Made by a program: the position numbers and the translations under genes. From assembly GCA_049324695.1 (NCBI GenBank), contig JBMOMJ010000029.1, forward strand, positions 75,594 through 139,593: a DNA stretch of 64,000 nucleotides, read 5' to 3'. The DNA comes from PMG-095 sp049324695. GTDB lineage: Bacteria; Myxococcota_A; Polyangia; Polyangiales; Polyangiaceae. How positions within the stretch are numbered: position 1 is the stretch's first letter; each line of letters opens with the position of its first letter. Below the pieces are notes generated by a model, which was given only the letters and a program-made list of their open reading frames with translations, was not told where the DNA came from and searched no databases. Positions 7,386 through 15,849 of this stretch are shown here, one piece after another.

Positions 7386-9328
7386 CGTGGTCTCGTTGTG
7401 GGTGGCTTTGCTGCGGACTACTTGCGGCGTGCGCCAAGGAACCCGCGAAGGAGCCTGTGGTGCGAGAGGCTGCAGCGCATCCGGCACTCGACGCAGCGGT
7501 TCGAGTCAGAGGCGAGATCCGTAACGCTGCCGGCGAACCACTGGAGCGAGTTGCTGTCAGCGCTGCGCATTGGCCGCGGCGCGATGGTGCACGGCCCACC
7601 GCCGAAGTGAAGCGTGTCCAGACTGACAAGGGCGGCCGCTTCGAGCTCGAATTGACCCTGGGTAGCTACGCTTTGCTGGCCGAGTTGGCTGGTTTTGCCA
7701 GCGCGCGCCGACAACTCGACATTGCGGCACCTGGCAGTCACGAAACTCGGCTGACCTTGCTGCGTGCCGGCAAACTCTCCGGGGTCGCCCGCGCCGCGGA
7801 CGGAAAACCAGTCGCAGAGGCCACGGTCGTCGCTCAGCTGGTCGATGGGCTCGACTCGATGGCTTCGCAGCCGGTGACCGCACACACCGACGATCGAGGA
7901 CGCTTCGAGCTTTCGCAGGTTCCGCCGGGCGAGCTGCAGCTGTCCGCAACGAAGGACGCGCTAGGGACGCTATCTAGCGTCAACGTTTTCGTGACCCCGG
8001 GTGGCGCGCAGGCCGACATTGAGTTGGACATGCAACCGGCTCAGGCCAGCTCGACTCCTGTCCAGGGAGCGGCGCGACAGGCAGTGCTCCCAGCAAGCGG
8101 AGAGCACAACAAGATTGCCGGAGCGTCGACCGCTGCTGCCAGCATCTCGGGAACCGCTTTGGATCCGTTCGGTAACGGAGTGTCAGGTCTGAGTGTGATT
8201 GCCGTGCCATTTCGGAGCGCCGGCGAGCCTCAGCTCACGAGCGGCTCGCGTGCAGCCTGGCTTACTCACACCGATGCGAACGGCGCTTTTCTGTTGGCCG
8301 GGGTGTCTCCCGCCTCCTACAGCCTGGAGCTTCACGACGCATTCGGCGTACTCGCCTTTCGCCAGGCGCCGGACGCAAACTCCCTGGTTCGGCCGATATC
8401 CGTGCAGGTCCGCGGCGGGCGCGCGTACGATGCACGCCTCAACTCGGTGGCTTGCAATGGCTTGCTCGAAGGCAACGTGATCACCGATACAGGTCAACCG
8501 GCAGCTAACGCGGCGGTGCACATCCGTCCCGCTGGAGAAACCTCGATCGAGCCGCGTTTCGTCGCATGGGCCAATGAGCACGGTGTGTTCTCCGTGAATG
8601 GGTTGTGCCGACCGGCGTATGACGTGTTCGTCTCCGACGCGACGCAGAGGTTTTCAGCTCGCGGATCGGAAGTACAAGTTCGCTCCAGGATTTCGCTACG
8701 CTTGAGTCGACGTTCCGAGTTGCGCGTGGTCGTACAGCGCGCGGGCGTTCCCGTATCAGAGTACAGCGCGGAGCTCGCGAGCGCGTCCTTCTGGAAGCTT
8801 CGGCGAATTCGCTCGAGCCAAGGTGAATTCACCGACTCGGCGCTCGAACCGGAGCCGTATCAGCTGACCGTGATCGCCGCCGACGGTTACGCCACGCGCG
8901 CGTTGCACCCCGAACCATCGCAGCCGATGCTCGTGAACTTAGAGCTGGTGGGGTGGTCCGTCGTGCGGGGTCATGTTCGCGATGAGCTCGGGAACCCAAT
9001 GCAAAACGTGACGGTGACAGTAAAGCAGGAGCCGCCGAGCTCGTTCGTGCGAAGCGGCTTGCGCTCGTCGAATAACCGTTTGGAGCCCCTGGCGCGCACC
9101 GACGCGAACGGCGCCTTCGAGCTACCACAAGTCATGGCCGGGCCTGCGCGCCTGAGCTTTCAGCGCGAGCAGGTGCGGCTCGTCACGCTTTCCGCGCGCG
9201 CCACGACTCTCGTCGGCGGCTTGCCCGCCACGGGCTTTGCGCTGCCCGTCTCCGTGCCAACCGGCGAGAGCGTGGACGTCGGTGAGGTGCGTTTGATGGA
9301 AGCGCCTACTGGGGCGCGCCCGCCGTAA
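7382..9328 (+). CDS. lipoprotein with about five carboxypeptidase-regulatory-like domains
   Basis: A 648-residue protein. The ATG at 7382 overlaps the previous TGA (ATGA), so this start is preferred over upstream ones in the same frame. The signal peptide ends LLAACAKE (Cys17). At least five CarboxypepD_reg-like beta-sandwich repeats can be read from their paired motifs, for example GEIRNAAGEPLERVAV with DKGGRFELE, GTALDPFGNGVSGLSV with DANGAFLLAG, and GHVRDELGNPMQNVTV with DANGAFELPQ. Such domains serve as extracellular binding or spacer modules; no peptidase domain is present. It is the last gene of the cassette A run, and its end overlaps the convergent gene 9306-10166 by 23 bases. Confidence 0.82.
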   Translation: MTWSRCGWLCCGLLAACAKEPAKEPVVREAAAHPALDAAVRVRGEIRNAAGEPLERVAVSAAHWPRRDGARPTAEVKRVQTDKGGRFELELTLGSYALLAELAGFASARRQLDIAAPGSHETRLTLLRAGKLSGVARAADGKPVAEATVVAQLVDGLDSMASQPVTAHTDDRGRFELSQVPPGELQLSATKDALGTLSSVNVFVTPGGAQADIELDMQPAQASSTPVQGAARQAVLPASGEHNKIAGASTAAASISGTALDPFGNGVSGLSVIAVPFRSAGEPQLTSGSRAAWLTHTDANGAFLLAGVSPASYSLELHDAFGVLAFRQAPDANSLVRPISVQVRGGRAYDARLNSVACNGLLEGNVITDTGQPAANAAVHIRPAGETSIEPRFVAWANEHGVFSVNGLCRPAYDVFVSDATQRFSARGSEVQVRSRISLRLSRRSELRVVVQRAGVPVSEYSAELASASFWKLRRIRSSQGEFTDSALEPEPYQLTVIAADGYATRALHPEPSQPMLVNLELVGWSVVRGHVRDELGNPMQNVTVTVKQEPPSSFVRSGLRSSNNRLEPLARTDANGAFELPQVMAGPARLSFQREQVRLVTLSARATTLVGGLPATGFALPVSVPTGESVDVGEVRLMEAPTGARPP

Positions 9329-10166
9329 TCCAGTCAGTGATGACCTTGATCTCGTTGGCGGTGAGGCACGCGCGCGGAGTGCTCGAGCTCGTCGAACACA
9401 TGAACGGCATGCGGTCAATCTCTTCGGTGCCGCTGCCTTTGGTGCAAGTCGCGCTGCCTTGTATGACCTTGGCGAGGAAGCTGTTGGCAGCGTCGCCGGG
9501 CATGACGAGGGTCGTGCCGCCGCAGTGCGAATTATTCATCGGGATTGGCGTCGTGAGGCGCATGTAGAGACCGCTCATGTTCGCCAGATTGAGATGGTTG
9601 CTTCCTGCGTGACACATCGAGCCGCCGCACTTCATGCTGAGCAGCGTGGCCACTTGCGAGAAGGTGGCCGAACCAGAGCCGCCGCCTTGCCCGCCGGAAG
9701 AGGTGTTGCCGCCCATATTGGCGCTGCCACCGTTGCTCGAACCACCCTCATTTTTGCCGCCTCCGGAAGCTTTTCCGCCGGCCGACGCGCCACCGCTATT
9801 AGAGCCACCGTTCGAGCTTCCGCCGTTGGTGCTGCCACCATTGGGGCTGCCGCCCTTCGAGCTTCCACCATTGGAGCTGCCACCGTTCGAGCTTCCGCCG
9901 TTGGTCGTGCCACCGTTCGCAGCGCCGCCACTGCTCGCGCCACCGTTCGCAGCGCCGCCGTTGCCCGGTGAGCCGCCCGAAGGACTTCCGCCATTTGCGG
10001 GCGTCCCGCCGTTCGACGTAGTTCCACCATTCGCCGAGGTGGTGCCGCCTTTGGCGTTGTTGGCGCCGCCCTCGCCGCCTGAGTTGTCGCCACCGGGACT
10101 GCTGCAGCTAATGGCTAGCGCGGACAGACCTGCGGTTGCGGTGAAGAGTCGTCGAAGCTTGATCAC
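9306..10166 (-). CDS. lipoprotein with Asn/Gly/Ser repeat linker and cytochrome-c-like domain (CX4CH)
   Basis: A 286-residue protein. The GTG at 10166 follows GGAGG by six bases and gives a compact signal peptide ending LAISCSS; longer frames lack a ribosome-binding site. Residues about 25-160 are low complexity, built of NGGSS, NGGTT and NGGSP units. The C-terminal 120 residues resemble planctomycete/myxobacterial cytochrome-c-like domains. They contain CGGSMCH (a CX4CH, not the usual CXXCH), a VMPGDAANSFL segment, an MPF methionine and an IKVITDWITAGAP ending typical of haem-domain C-terminal helices. Whether haem is actually attached is uncertain. It may be an outer-surface redox lipoprotein. 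Confidence 0.78.
   Translation of the reverse strand: MIKLRRLFTATAGLSALAISCSSPGGDNSGGEGGANNAKGGTTSANGGTTSNGGTPANGGSPSGGSPGNGGAANGGASSGGAANGGTTNGGSSNGGSSNGGSSKGGSPNGGSTNGGSSNGGSNSGGASAGGKASGGGKNEGGSSNGGSANMGGNTSSGGQGGGSGSATFSQVATLLSMKCGGSMCHAGSNHLNLANMSGLYMRLTTPIPMNNSHCGGTTLVMPGDAANSFLAKVIQGSATCTKGSGTEEIDRMPFMCSTSSSTPRACLTANEIKVITDWITAGAPQ
9750..10080 (-). repeat. degenerate tandem repeats encoding NGGSS-type linker
   Basis: The DNA consists of imperfect units of about 12-15 bp such as CCACCGTTCGAGCTT and GCCACCATTGG, read on the minus strand as Asn-Gly-Gly-Ser/Thr-X. This is internal to the lipoprotein linker. Unit copies are similar enough that length variation between strains by slippage is likely. 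Confidence 0.7.
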
Positions 10167-10697
10167 GATTTCCTCCAAGAGAGCTAGGGAGCGCTCGCTG
10201 CACATTTATGAGTCGACGCGAGGCAAAAATTCTGTCGACTGATCGATTCACCGCATTCGCGAGCGCGCCTTCGCGCGAGGTGAGAAAGTTCCGCGACACG
10301 TGCGTTCATTGCGCTCAGTTGCACGCAGCAGACGCCACGAGCGCGCGAAGTCGGTTCAAAAAATCTTCACGCTGGAAATTGATGGGCAGCTCATCCCGCG
10401 GTGCACGCTCTCGAAACGAAGCGAGGAGTCAGCACGCCTCACCGAGGCAGAAACGCGCGCGACTTGCCACGCCAACGTCACGAAGCACGCTCCGGGCATG
10501 CGCTCGAGGCACGCTGCTTCGGCGCCCGCTTCAGGCAGTGCAGGTGACCTTTGATTCGAGTCGACCACCAGCTGAGCGATGGGCGCGCCTCTTCTCAGTG
10601 ATCTCGAATCCGGCTCGATAGACGCTGCGTCAGAAGTCGCCGCACGAATGTGCTCGTCCGTTCGGCCAGATGGCGTACACTCCGCGGCGGTGGCGAC
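10167..10697. other. intergenic region without recognised gene
   Basis: A divergent 531-base stretch between the cytochrome-like lipoprotein and the SUFU gene. Open frames here have Arg/Ser-rich translations without family resemblance and look like shadow frames. It should contain the promoters of both neighbours; no clear consensus promoter or RNA was recognised. Confidence 0.5.
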
Positions 10698-11360
10698 ATG
10701 AGGGAACTTTTGAATCGGGTGCGCACACAGCGCGAAACGCAGATCTATCCGGCGCTCTGGGGCAACGTTGGCCGCGAGGTTCACACCTTCGACGAACAAT
10801 TCTTCCAACGCACCTTCCAGCAGGCCGCAGATCCGCACTGGCTCCTCGCCGGCGTGATCGAGTGCGCGCCCAGCGAGAAACATTCGGACTGGGTGTACGT
10901 GTCGTCCGGCCTCTCCAATCCGCTGGAAGGCGATTCGGCGGCGAGCTCCCCCGACGACTTTTCGTGGCTCGGCGTGGAGGTCATGTTCCGCTCCACGGAG
11001 CGGGGGCCATGGGCCATCGAACTCGTGCAGCGCGTCGCCGCCTTCGAAATCTTGCTCGCCTACGAACGCTTCCCCGGCCGTGATCGCTTGGCTCCGGGCG
11101 CCCGCATACCGCTGGGTGGGCCCATGATTCCGAACAGCGACTCGCAGTTGAAGTGGCTGCTCGTGGTCCCGCCCATGAGCAACGTCGAACACTTCGACTT
11201 GGAGTCGGGGCGCGCGGAGTTTCTCAACGTCGTGGGCATCACGGACGGTGAGGCGAAGTTCGCTCGCGAGCAAGGCGCCGAACTCCTGTTCGAGCAACTC
11301 CGCAATCACGGCGCTCTGTGGGTCACCGATCCTCGCCGTGGCTCGCTAGTCGCTGACTGA
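10698..11360 (+). CDS. suppressor-of-fused (SUFU) domain protein
   Basis: A 220-residue protein. The ATG at 10698 is used since it gives a start typical of the family; an upstream in-frame start at 10650 would add an Arg-rich tail. The sequence contains DPHWLLAGVIECAP, WVYVSSGLSNP, FSWLGVEVMFR and LLVVPPMSNVEHFDL, which follow the order of bacterial SUFU-domain proteins. In animals the domain binds Gli factors; bacterial members are often immunity-like or uncharacterised proteins in toxin or polymorphic systems, but no toxin gene is seen adjacent here. It is cytoplasmic, with no signal peptide. It is convergent with the hydroxylase gene, with a strong inverted repeat between. Confidence 0.82.
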   Translation: MRELLNRVRTQRETQIYPALWGNVGREVHTFDEQFFQRTFQQAADPHWLLAGVIECAPSEKHSDWVYVSSGLSNPLEGDSAASSPDDFSWLGVEVMFRSTERGPWAIELVQRVAAFEILLAYERFPGRDRLAPGARIPLGGPMIPNSDSQLKWLLVVPPMSNVEHFDLESGRAEFLNVVGITDGEAKFAREQGAELLFEQLRNHGALWVTDPRRGSLVAD

Positions 11361-11369
11361 GCGCGCCAA

Positions 11370-11411
11370 CGCGTCGACGTCGCGCGCTGAGTGCATCGCG
11401 ACGTCGACGTG
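11370..11411. terminator. long perfect inverted repeat between convergent genes
   Basis: CGTCGACGTCGCG at 11372-11384 pairs with CGCGACGTCGACG at 11397-11409 (13 of 13), extendable by a G-U and a C-G pair, with a 12-base loop. It lies between the stops at 11360 and 11439, so it is probably a bidirectional hairpin terminator. There is no strong T-tract on either side. Confidence 0.6.
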
Positions 11412-11438
11412 AGTTCTTGCGGTCCTGTCCGCGCCGGC

Positions 11439-12182
11439 TCAGCGCCGTGGTCCTTGTGCGGCAATGTCCACGCCCGCGAACATCTGCAGCATGCGTTTGG
11501 ACGCGCCGGTGTAAAAACCGGTTTCGAGCTCGAAGAATTCGGGATTCTCGAAGGTTCCGAACAGCATGTCGATGATCGGCAGACGGCTATAGTTCATGGT
11601 GTGGGCACCGCGTCGGTGATGCACGCTGTGCGACTCTGGCCGCTGAATCAGGTATCCGAGCCAACGTGGCGTTCGGATGTTCGCGTGCTGGAAGATCGAG
11701 AGCGACACGGCGATGAGCCCCGCGAGCGCTGCGGCCTGAGCGCTCACGCCGAGGAGCAGCGTGCTCGCGAGGGCGCCCACGAAGCCGCTGATCGCGATTT
11801 CGAGAGGATGGAAGAAGGCTGAGCCATAAACGTCGACGCGTTCGGCGCTGTGGTGCACTTGATGATAGAGGCGCCACAAAAGCCGACCGTGACTGAGTCG
11901 GTGCGCCCAGTAGCCGATGAGTTCGCCGACGACAAACGCTAGCGTCGCGCCGCCCAGCGTGCCGAGCGACTCCAGATCGAGCAGGCGATGCGCTCGAATG
12001 CTGTCGATGTAGAGCAGCGGTACAGAGGCCGAAACGGCGCCGGTGATGAAGAAGGCGAGCACGCCTTTCAGCTTCCAGCCGCGCACGCTGGGAAGCGGGC
12101 GAGCCGGGCGCAACGTCTCGACGGCGATGAAGCCGAAGAAGACAGTCATGAGCACGAGCGGGACGGCTTTTTCGATGTCCAT
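11439..12182 (-). CDS. sterol desaturase / fatty acid hydroxylase family membrane protein
   Basis: A 247-residue membrane protein whose ATG is preceded by GAGGAGG. It has four hydrophobic segments and the histidine motifs of the di-iron hydroxylase superfamily: HRLSH (HX3H), HQVHH (HX2HH) and SHSVHHRRG (HX2HH) in the expected order and spacing, plus a FFHPLEI segment. The family inserts hydroxyl groups or double bonds into lipids, sterols or carotenoids using oxygen. The substrate here is unknown. It follows the small gene 12199-12546 by 16 bases, so the two are probably co-transcribed. Confidence 0.85.
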   Translation of the reverse strand: MDIEKAVPLVLMTVFFGFIAVETLRPARPLPSVRGWKLKGVLAFFITGAVSASVPLLYIDSIRAHRLLDLESLGTLGGATLAFVVGELIGYWAHRLSHGRLLWRLYHQVHHSAERVDVYGSAFFHPLEIAISGFVGALASTLLLGVSAQAAALAGLIAVSLSIFQHANIRTPRWLGYLIQRPESHSVHHRRGAHTMNYSRLPIIDMLFGTFENPEFFELETGFYTGASKRMLQMFAGVDIAAQGPRR

Positions 12183-12198
12183 TGTAGCCTCCTCGCCG

Positions 12199-12546
12199 CT
12201 ACTTCAAAAGGTCCGCGAGGCGCTCGCGCACCTGGCGAATACCTTCCTGCGTGACGCCCGGGACCACGCCATAGCCATCGAGCAAGCGGGCCAGTGTGAT
12301 CGAGAAGCGCTCGAACGCGTCGGTTCGGCGTAGCTCGTCCAGTTTGGCGCGTTCGCCTTTGAGCAGTAAGAAATTGTTCATGCTGCCGCAATGCGGGGTG
12401 AGCCCGAAGGCCTCGTAGCTTTCGCAGTAACCCTGCTGTTTGAAGCTCTCGAGTGCTTCGATGCTGGAATCGAGTGCGCGCCAAGCTTCGGCTTCGCGAC
12501 CAAGGTGAGGACGATTGAATCCAATGAACAGACAAGCGGTTGCCAT
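12199..12546 (-). CDS. small uncharacterised cytoplasmic protein
   Basis: A 115-residue protein. The ATG at 12546 follows GGAGGT by four bases, so the earlier in-frame start at 12579 is not used. It opens MATACLFIGFNRP and contains MNNFLLLKGERAKLDELRRTDAFERF, a pattern reminiscent of dimeric alpha/beta-barrel (ABM/EthD-like) small proteins, but the match is weak. It has no signal peptide or membrane segment. It is co-directional with, and upstream of, the hydroxylase. Confidence 0.65.
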   Translation of the reverse strand: MATACLFIGFNRPHLGREAEAWRALDSSIEALESFKQQGYCESYEAFGLTPHCGSMNNFLLLKGERAKLDELRRTDAFERFSITLARLLDGYGVVPGVTQEGIRQVRERLADLLK

Positions 12547-12609
12547 GCTGACCTCCGAACAGGAGGCGTGACTCCGCAAGTCACAACTCGTGACTCAGCG
12601 CCGCCGAGT

Positions 12610-15600
12610 TCAGCGCTGCGGACGGTACGCGACGGAAATCCCAGTCGAAATCGATGCTTCCAGGTGGTGTGCCACGTCGGGAAGTTCCGCCGCCACGCGC
12701 GCAATCACGCCTTTCAGGCGTTTGGTCACGTTCACGCGGGCGCGCTCCGCCGCATTGCTGGCACGTCGTGGCTTGGCGCCCAGAGCCACGCCGCGACGAA
12801 GTTCGTCTTGCAAAAACTCGAGCTCCGCCGAGACGCGTTCGCGGCGTGCGCGGTCATTCCAGCTCTCTGCTTCCGCCAACTCTTCGCGCAGTGCCTGGGA
12901 GCGCTTGCGATAGGCCGACAATGCTGCAGGATCAATCAGCTCGCCCGCATCGCCGAGATCGACCTGCGCGTCTGGATCGGGCTTCGCGCCGAGATCGAGC
13001 ACGTGAAACTCACGCCCGGGGTTGTCGAGTAGCTGCTTGAGAATTTCTAGGGCACGCGAGTGCTTGAGACGTAGCGAACGGCCGGCGCTAGTGAGCGTCC
13101 ACACTTCGCCTTCGCGAATTAAGCCAATGGTCCGCGGAGCATCAGTGCGTGATGCGCGACTGGTCGTTGCGCCGGTGTCGTTGCGTAAGCCTTCGATGCG
13201 CCGCAGGGCGCCTGTCAGCGAGAGCTCGCTGGCGTTTTCGGTCGCGGCGTCCAGTAGCGCCTTCGCACGTTCCTCATCGCCTACACCGTTGCGAGCCCAG
13301 AGCGCAGCAGCGAGAGCCATGCTCGATTCCAGCGCGGCGACTCGAGCTCCGAATAGCTCGGCGGCCTCTATGGCTTTCTCCAAATGTACAACTGCGTTTT
13401 CGTGATTGCCGAGCAAGAGCTCTGCACGGCCGATGAGATCCGAAGTGAAACCTTCCCAGCTGAAGCCCGAAGCACCCCAGGTGACTGCGGGAAACGGCAG
13501 CGCCTCTACGTGAGGCAGCAGTGCGCGCGTGGTTTCGACATGGGCGACGCGCACGGCAGCGTCGGTGGCGCTCACCAAGGCTGCCGGAATCAAAGGAAAG
13601 TAGGCGGGCAACGGCAGAATGCGCTCGAAACCGCGGCGCGCCGCAGCAAATTCCCCGCGTCGTGCTTGCACCGAGGCCACTGAAATTTGTCGCAAGTACC
13701 AGTCCAGCTCGTTATCGCGAAAAGGCGGTTCGCGGGAGCTCGCCTCGACGCCTTCCGGCAACGTGGCCATGCGAGTGCGCAACGCGCAGAGGCGGTGCAC
13801 CGCCAATGTAGCTTCCGCGTGTGCATCTTCGAGCTCGGCCACATGGCGCGCCGCTCGCTCGATGGCTTGCTCCGAATTCGTCCAGCGGCCTTCGATCAAC
13901 GCGCGCATGGACGCCAGCAACGCGCTTTGCCAACGAAATCGTGGATGACCCAACGTGCGACCGAGGCGTTCCTCGGCTTGCAACGCTTGCGCGAGCTCTT
14001 CGGCGTTGCCGAGCTCGGCGGCGTCGATAGCCCAACGCGCGTAGCCACGTTGCGCCAGCACCAGATCGCCGCGCGCGAGCGCGAGATGGGCCAGCTCTCG
14101 CGAAACCTCACGCCGGCGCGCCGGCGGCGCGTAGCCCGTTAGCGCCGCTCCGCCAGTGTGCAGCGCATGCAACAGGGCGTCCGAATCGCCGCTTGCCCGT
14201 GCCAGCTCGATCGCTTCAAACGCCTGTGCCAGCGGACTCTGCGGATTCGGATCGGGCTGACGAGCGCCGGCCAGTCTCGCCAAGAGCTTTGCGCGCAGCG
14301 CAGAATCACTCGAGCCAAGTGCGGCCAAGGCAGCCTCGAGCAGCTCGATTTGCAGCGGATCGACGACGGCCACGCGGATTTCCGAGCCGTACCCCAAGGC
14401 TGCTCGTGTCAGCCGTTGCGCATCCGAGCTACGTCGCGCTCGCTCGGCCACGCCTGCACAGATGCGTCGCGCGCGTTCGCCGTGGCCAACCAAAACCAGC
14501 GCTTCAGCGAGCTCCAGCTCGATATCGCTGCGCAGCTCTGGCTCGCTCGACGGGCCAAGCGCCGACAGCGCTCCCTCCAGCAGGTCCACGGCGCGATCGA
14601 ACGATAACTCCTTCACGCAATCGAGAGCGGCCGAGCGTGCCTGCGCGATGGCCCTCTGTGGGTCACCTTCGGGCAGCGCCAACAGTAAATGACGCGCCGC
14701 TGCTTGCGAGTGCGTTCGAGACCGCTCGCCGAGGTCGAGGAGCACCTCTCCTGCACGTAGATGCAGCCGAGCCTTTTGCGCGGCGCTCACCGATTGATAG
14801 ACACACTCGCGAAACAGCGGGTGCGCAAACGAAACCAACTCTGGCTCGGGCTGTTCCACCATGCCCGCCCGCGCGCAGCTTGCCAAAGCATCGGCGAGCT
14901 CGAGCCGCGGCCGGCCGCAAACCGCTTCCAAGATCTCGCCGTGAGCCTCGCGCCCTAGAACTGCTAGCGCTTCCAGCATGTCGTGCGCGCCTGCATCGAG
15001 TTGAGCCAGCCGTTCAGCAATCACGCTTTGGACCGCTTCGGGAATGTCCTTCGCGCTCGCGCCGCTGCGCACCAATCGCAGCACTTCGTTCGCAAAAAAC
15101 GGATTGCCTCCGCTCGTCGAGTAAATCCGATCCACGATGATGGGCGCTAGCGGATCGAGCCCACTACTGAGCTCGGCCACGTCTTCATGGCGTAGACGCC
15201 CGAGCCGGACCTTCGACGCCGCGCGCCCGATGCGGTCCAGCAGCGCGCCAACATCGGGCCGCATGCGCGCTTCGGCATCGCGATGGGTGCCAATCAAGAG
15301 CAGCGGCAGCGCTCGCAGTTGACGCGACAAGAAGCTCAACGCCGTCAACGTGCCCTGATCGGCGGCGTGCAAGTCATCGAGTACGAGCACGAGCGGCGGT
15401 GGTTTGCAGCGCTCGGCGGCCATGGCCAACACCGCCCTGAGCGCGTCGTATCGACGGAAGCTTCGCGACTCCACTTCTTCAGCTTCGCTACTGACGCTGT
15501 CGCTCCACAACGGACCCAAGTCGCGCTTCAACGCGTCACCGGGTTCCGGTAGCCGCTCGCGCAGCGCACGAAGAATCTGGATCCACGGCCAGTACGCCGG

Positions 15601-15837
15601 TGCACCACCGCCGTCCCACGCTGCTCCCCACACCACCTGCGCTCCATCCGCTTGGGCGCGCTCGGCCAATTCTTCTGCCAGTCGTGTCTTCCCGATGCCT
15701 GGCTCTCCGCTCACGAGGTACAGCGATCCTCGTCGCGCGCGGGCAGCGCTCAAAGCGTCGAGCAAAGTGGCCAACTCCCGCGAACGTCCCACGAAAGGCG
15801 CGCGCGATGGGTATGCCGGAGTCTGCCCTTGAATCAT
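12610..15837 (-). CDS. large AAA ATPase regulator with TPR-like region and conserved C-terminal domain
   Basis: A 1075-residue protein. An AAA_16/MalT-like NTPase comes first: PFVGRSRELATLL at about 14-26, Walker A GEPGIGKT at 44-51, and Walker B LVLVLDDLHAAD near 150. A long helical TPR-like region (about 380-920) follows. The C-terminal ~160 residues contain LKHSRALEILKQLL, NPGREFHVLDLG, YRKRSQALREELAEAESW, ERARVNVTKRLKGVI and HLEASISTGISVAYRP. This is a conserved tail I recognise from large signal-transduction ATPases, frequent in actinobacteria, often paired with AAA_16. No LuxR HTH is visible. It is a probable STAND-type regulator. The start codon is only 12 bases from the divergent start at 15850. 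Confidence 0.8.
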   Translation of the reverse strand: MIQGQTPAYPSRAPFVGRSRELATLLDALSAARARRGSLYLVSGEPGIGKTRLAEELAERAQADGAQVVWGAAWDGGGAPAYWPWIQILRALRERLPEPGDALKRDLGPLWSDSVSSEAEEVESRSFRRYDALRAVLAMAAERCKPPPLVLVLDDLHAADQGTLTALSFLSRQLRALPLLLIGTHRDAEARMRPDVGALLDRIGRAASKVRLGRLRHEDVAELSSGLDPLAPIIVDRIYSTSGGNPFFANEVLRLVRSGASAKDIPEAVQSVIAERLAQLDAGAHDMLEALAVLGREAHGEILEAVCGRPRLELADALASCARAGMVEQPEPELVSFAHPLFRECVYQSVSAAQKARLHLRAGEVLLDLGERSRTHSQAAARHLLLALPEGDPQRAIAQARSAALDCVKELSFDRAVDLLEGALSALGPSSEPELRSDIELELAEALVLVGHGERARRICAGVAERARRSSDAQRLTRAALGYGSEIRVAVVDPLQIELLEAALAALGSSDSALRAKLLARLAGARQPDPNPQSPLAQAFEAIELARASGDSDALLHALHTGGAALTGYAPPARRREVSRELAHLALARGDLVLAQRGYARWAIDAAELGNAEELAQALQAEERLGRTLGHPRFRWQSALLASMRALIEGRWTNSEQAIERAARHVAELEDAHAEATLAVHRLCALRTRMATLPEGVEASSREPPFRDNELDWYLRQISVASVQARRGEFAAARRGFERILPLPAYFPLIPAALVSATDAAVRVAHVETTRALLPHVEALPFPAVTWGASGFSWEGFTSDLIGRAELLLGNHENAVVHLEKAIEAAELFGARVAALESSMALAAALWARNGVGDEERAKALLDAATENASELSLTGALRRIEGLRNDTGATTSRASRTDAPRTIGLIREGEVWTLTSAGRSLRLKHSRALEILKQLLDNPGREFHVLDLGAKPDPDAQVDLGDAGELIDPAALSAYRKRSQALREELAEAESWNDRARRERVSAELEFLQDELRRGVALGAKPRRASNAAERARVNVTKRLKGVIARVAAELPDVAHHLEASISTGISVAYRPQR

Positions 15838-15849
15838 TTCGCTAGGACG

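Noticed and set aside
9720..10080. CRISPR-like array because of short repeats
   Set aside because: Units are imperfect, in-frame and encode a Gly/Asn/Ser linker; no regular spacers.
10356..11309. 317-residue open frame on the minus strand
   Set aside because: It is antisense to the well-supported SUFU gene and has no family resemblance; a shadow frame of GC-rich DNA.
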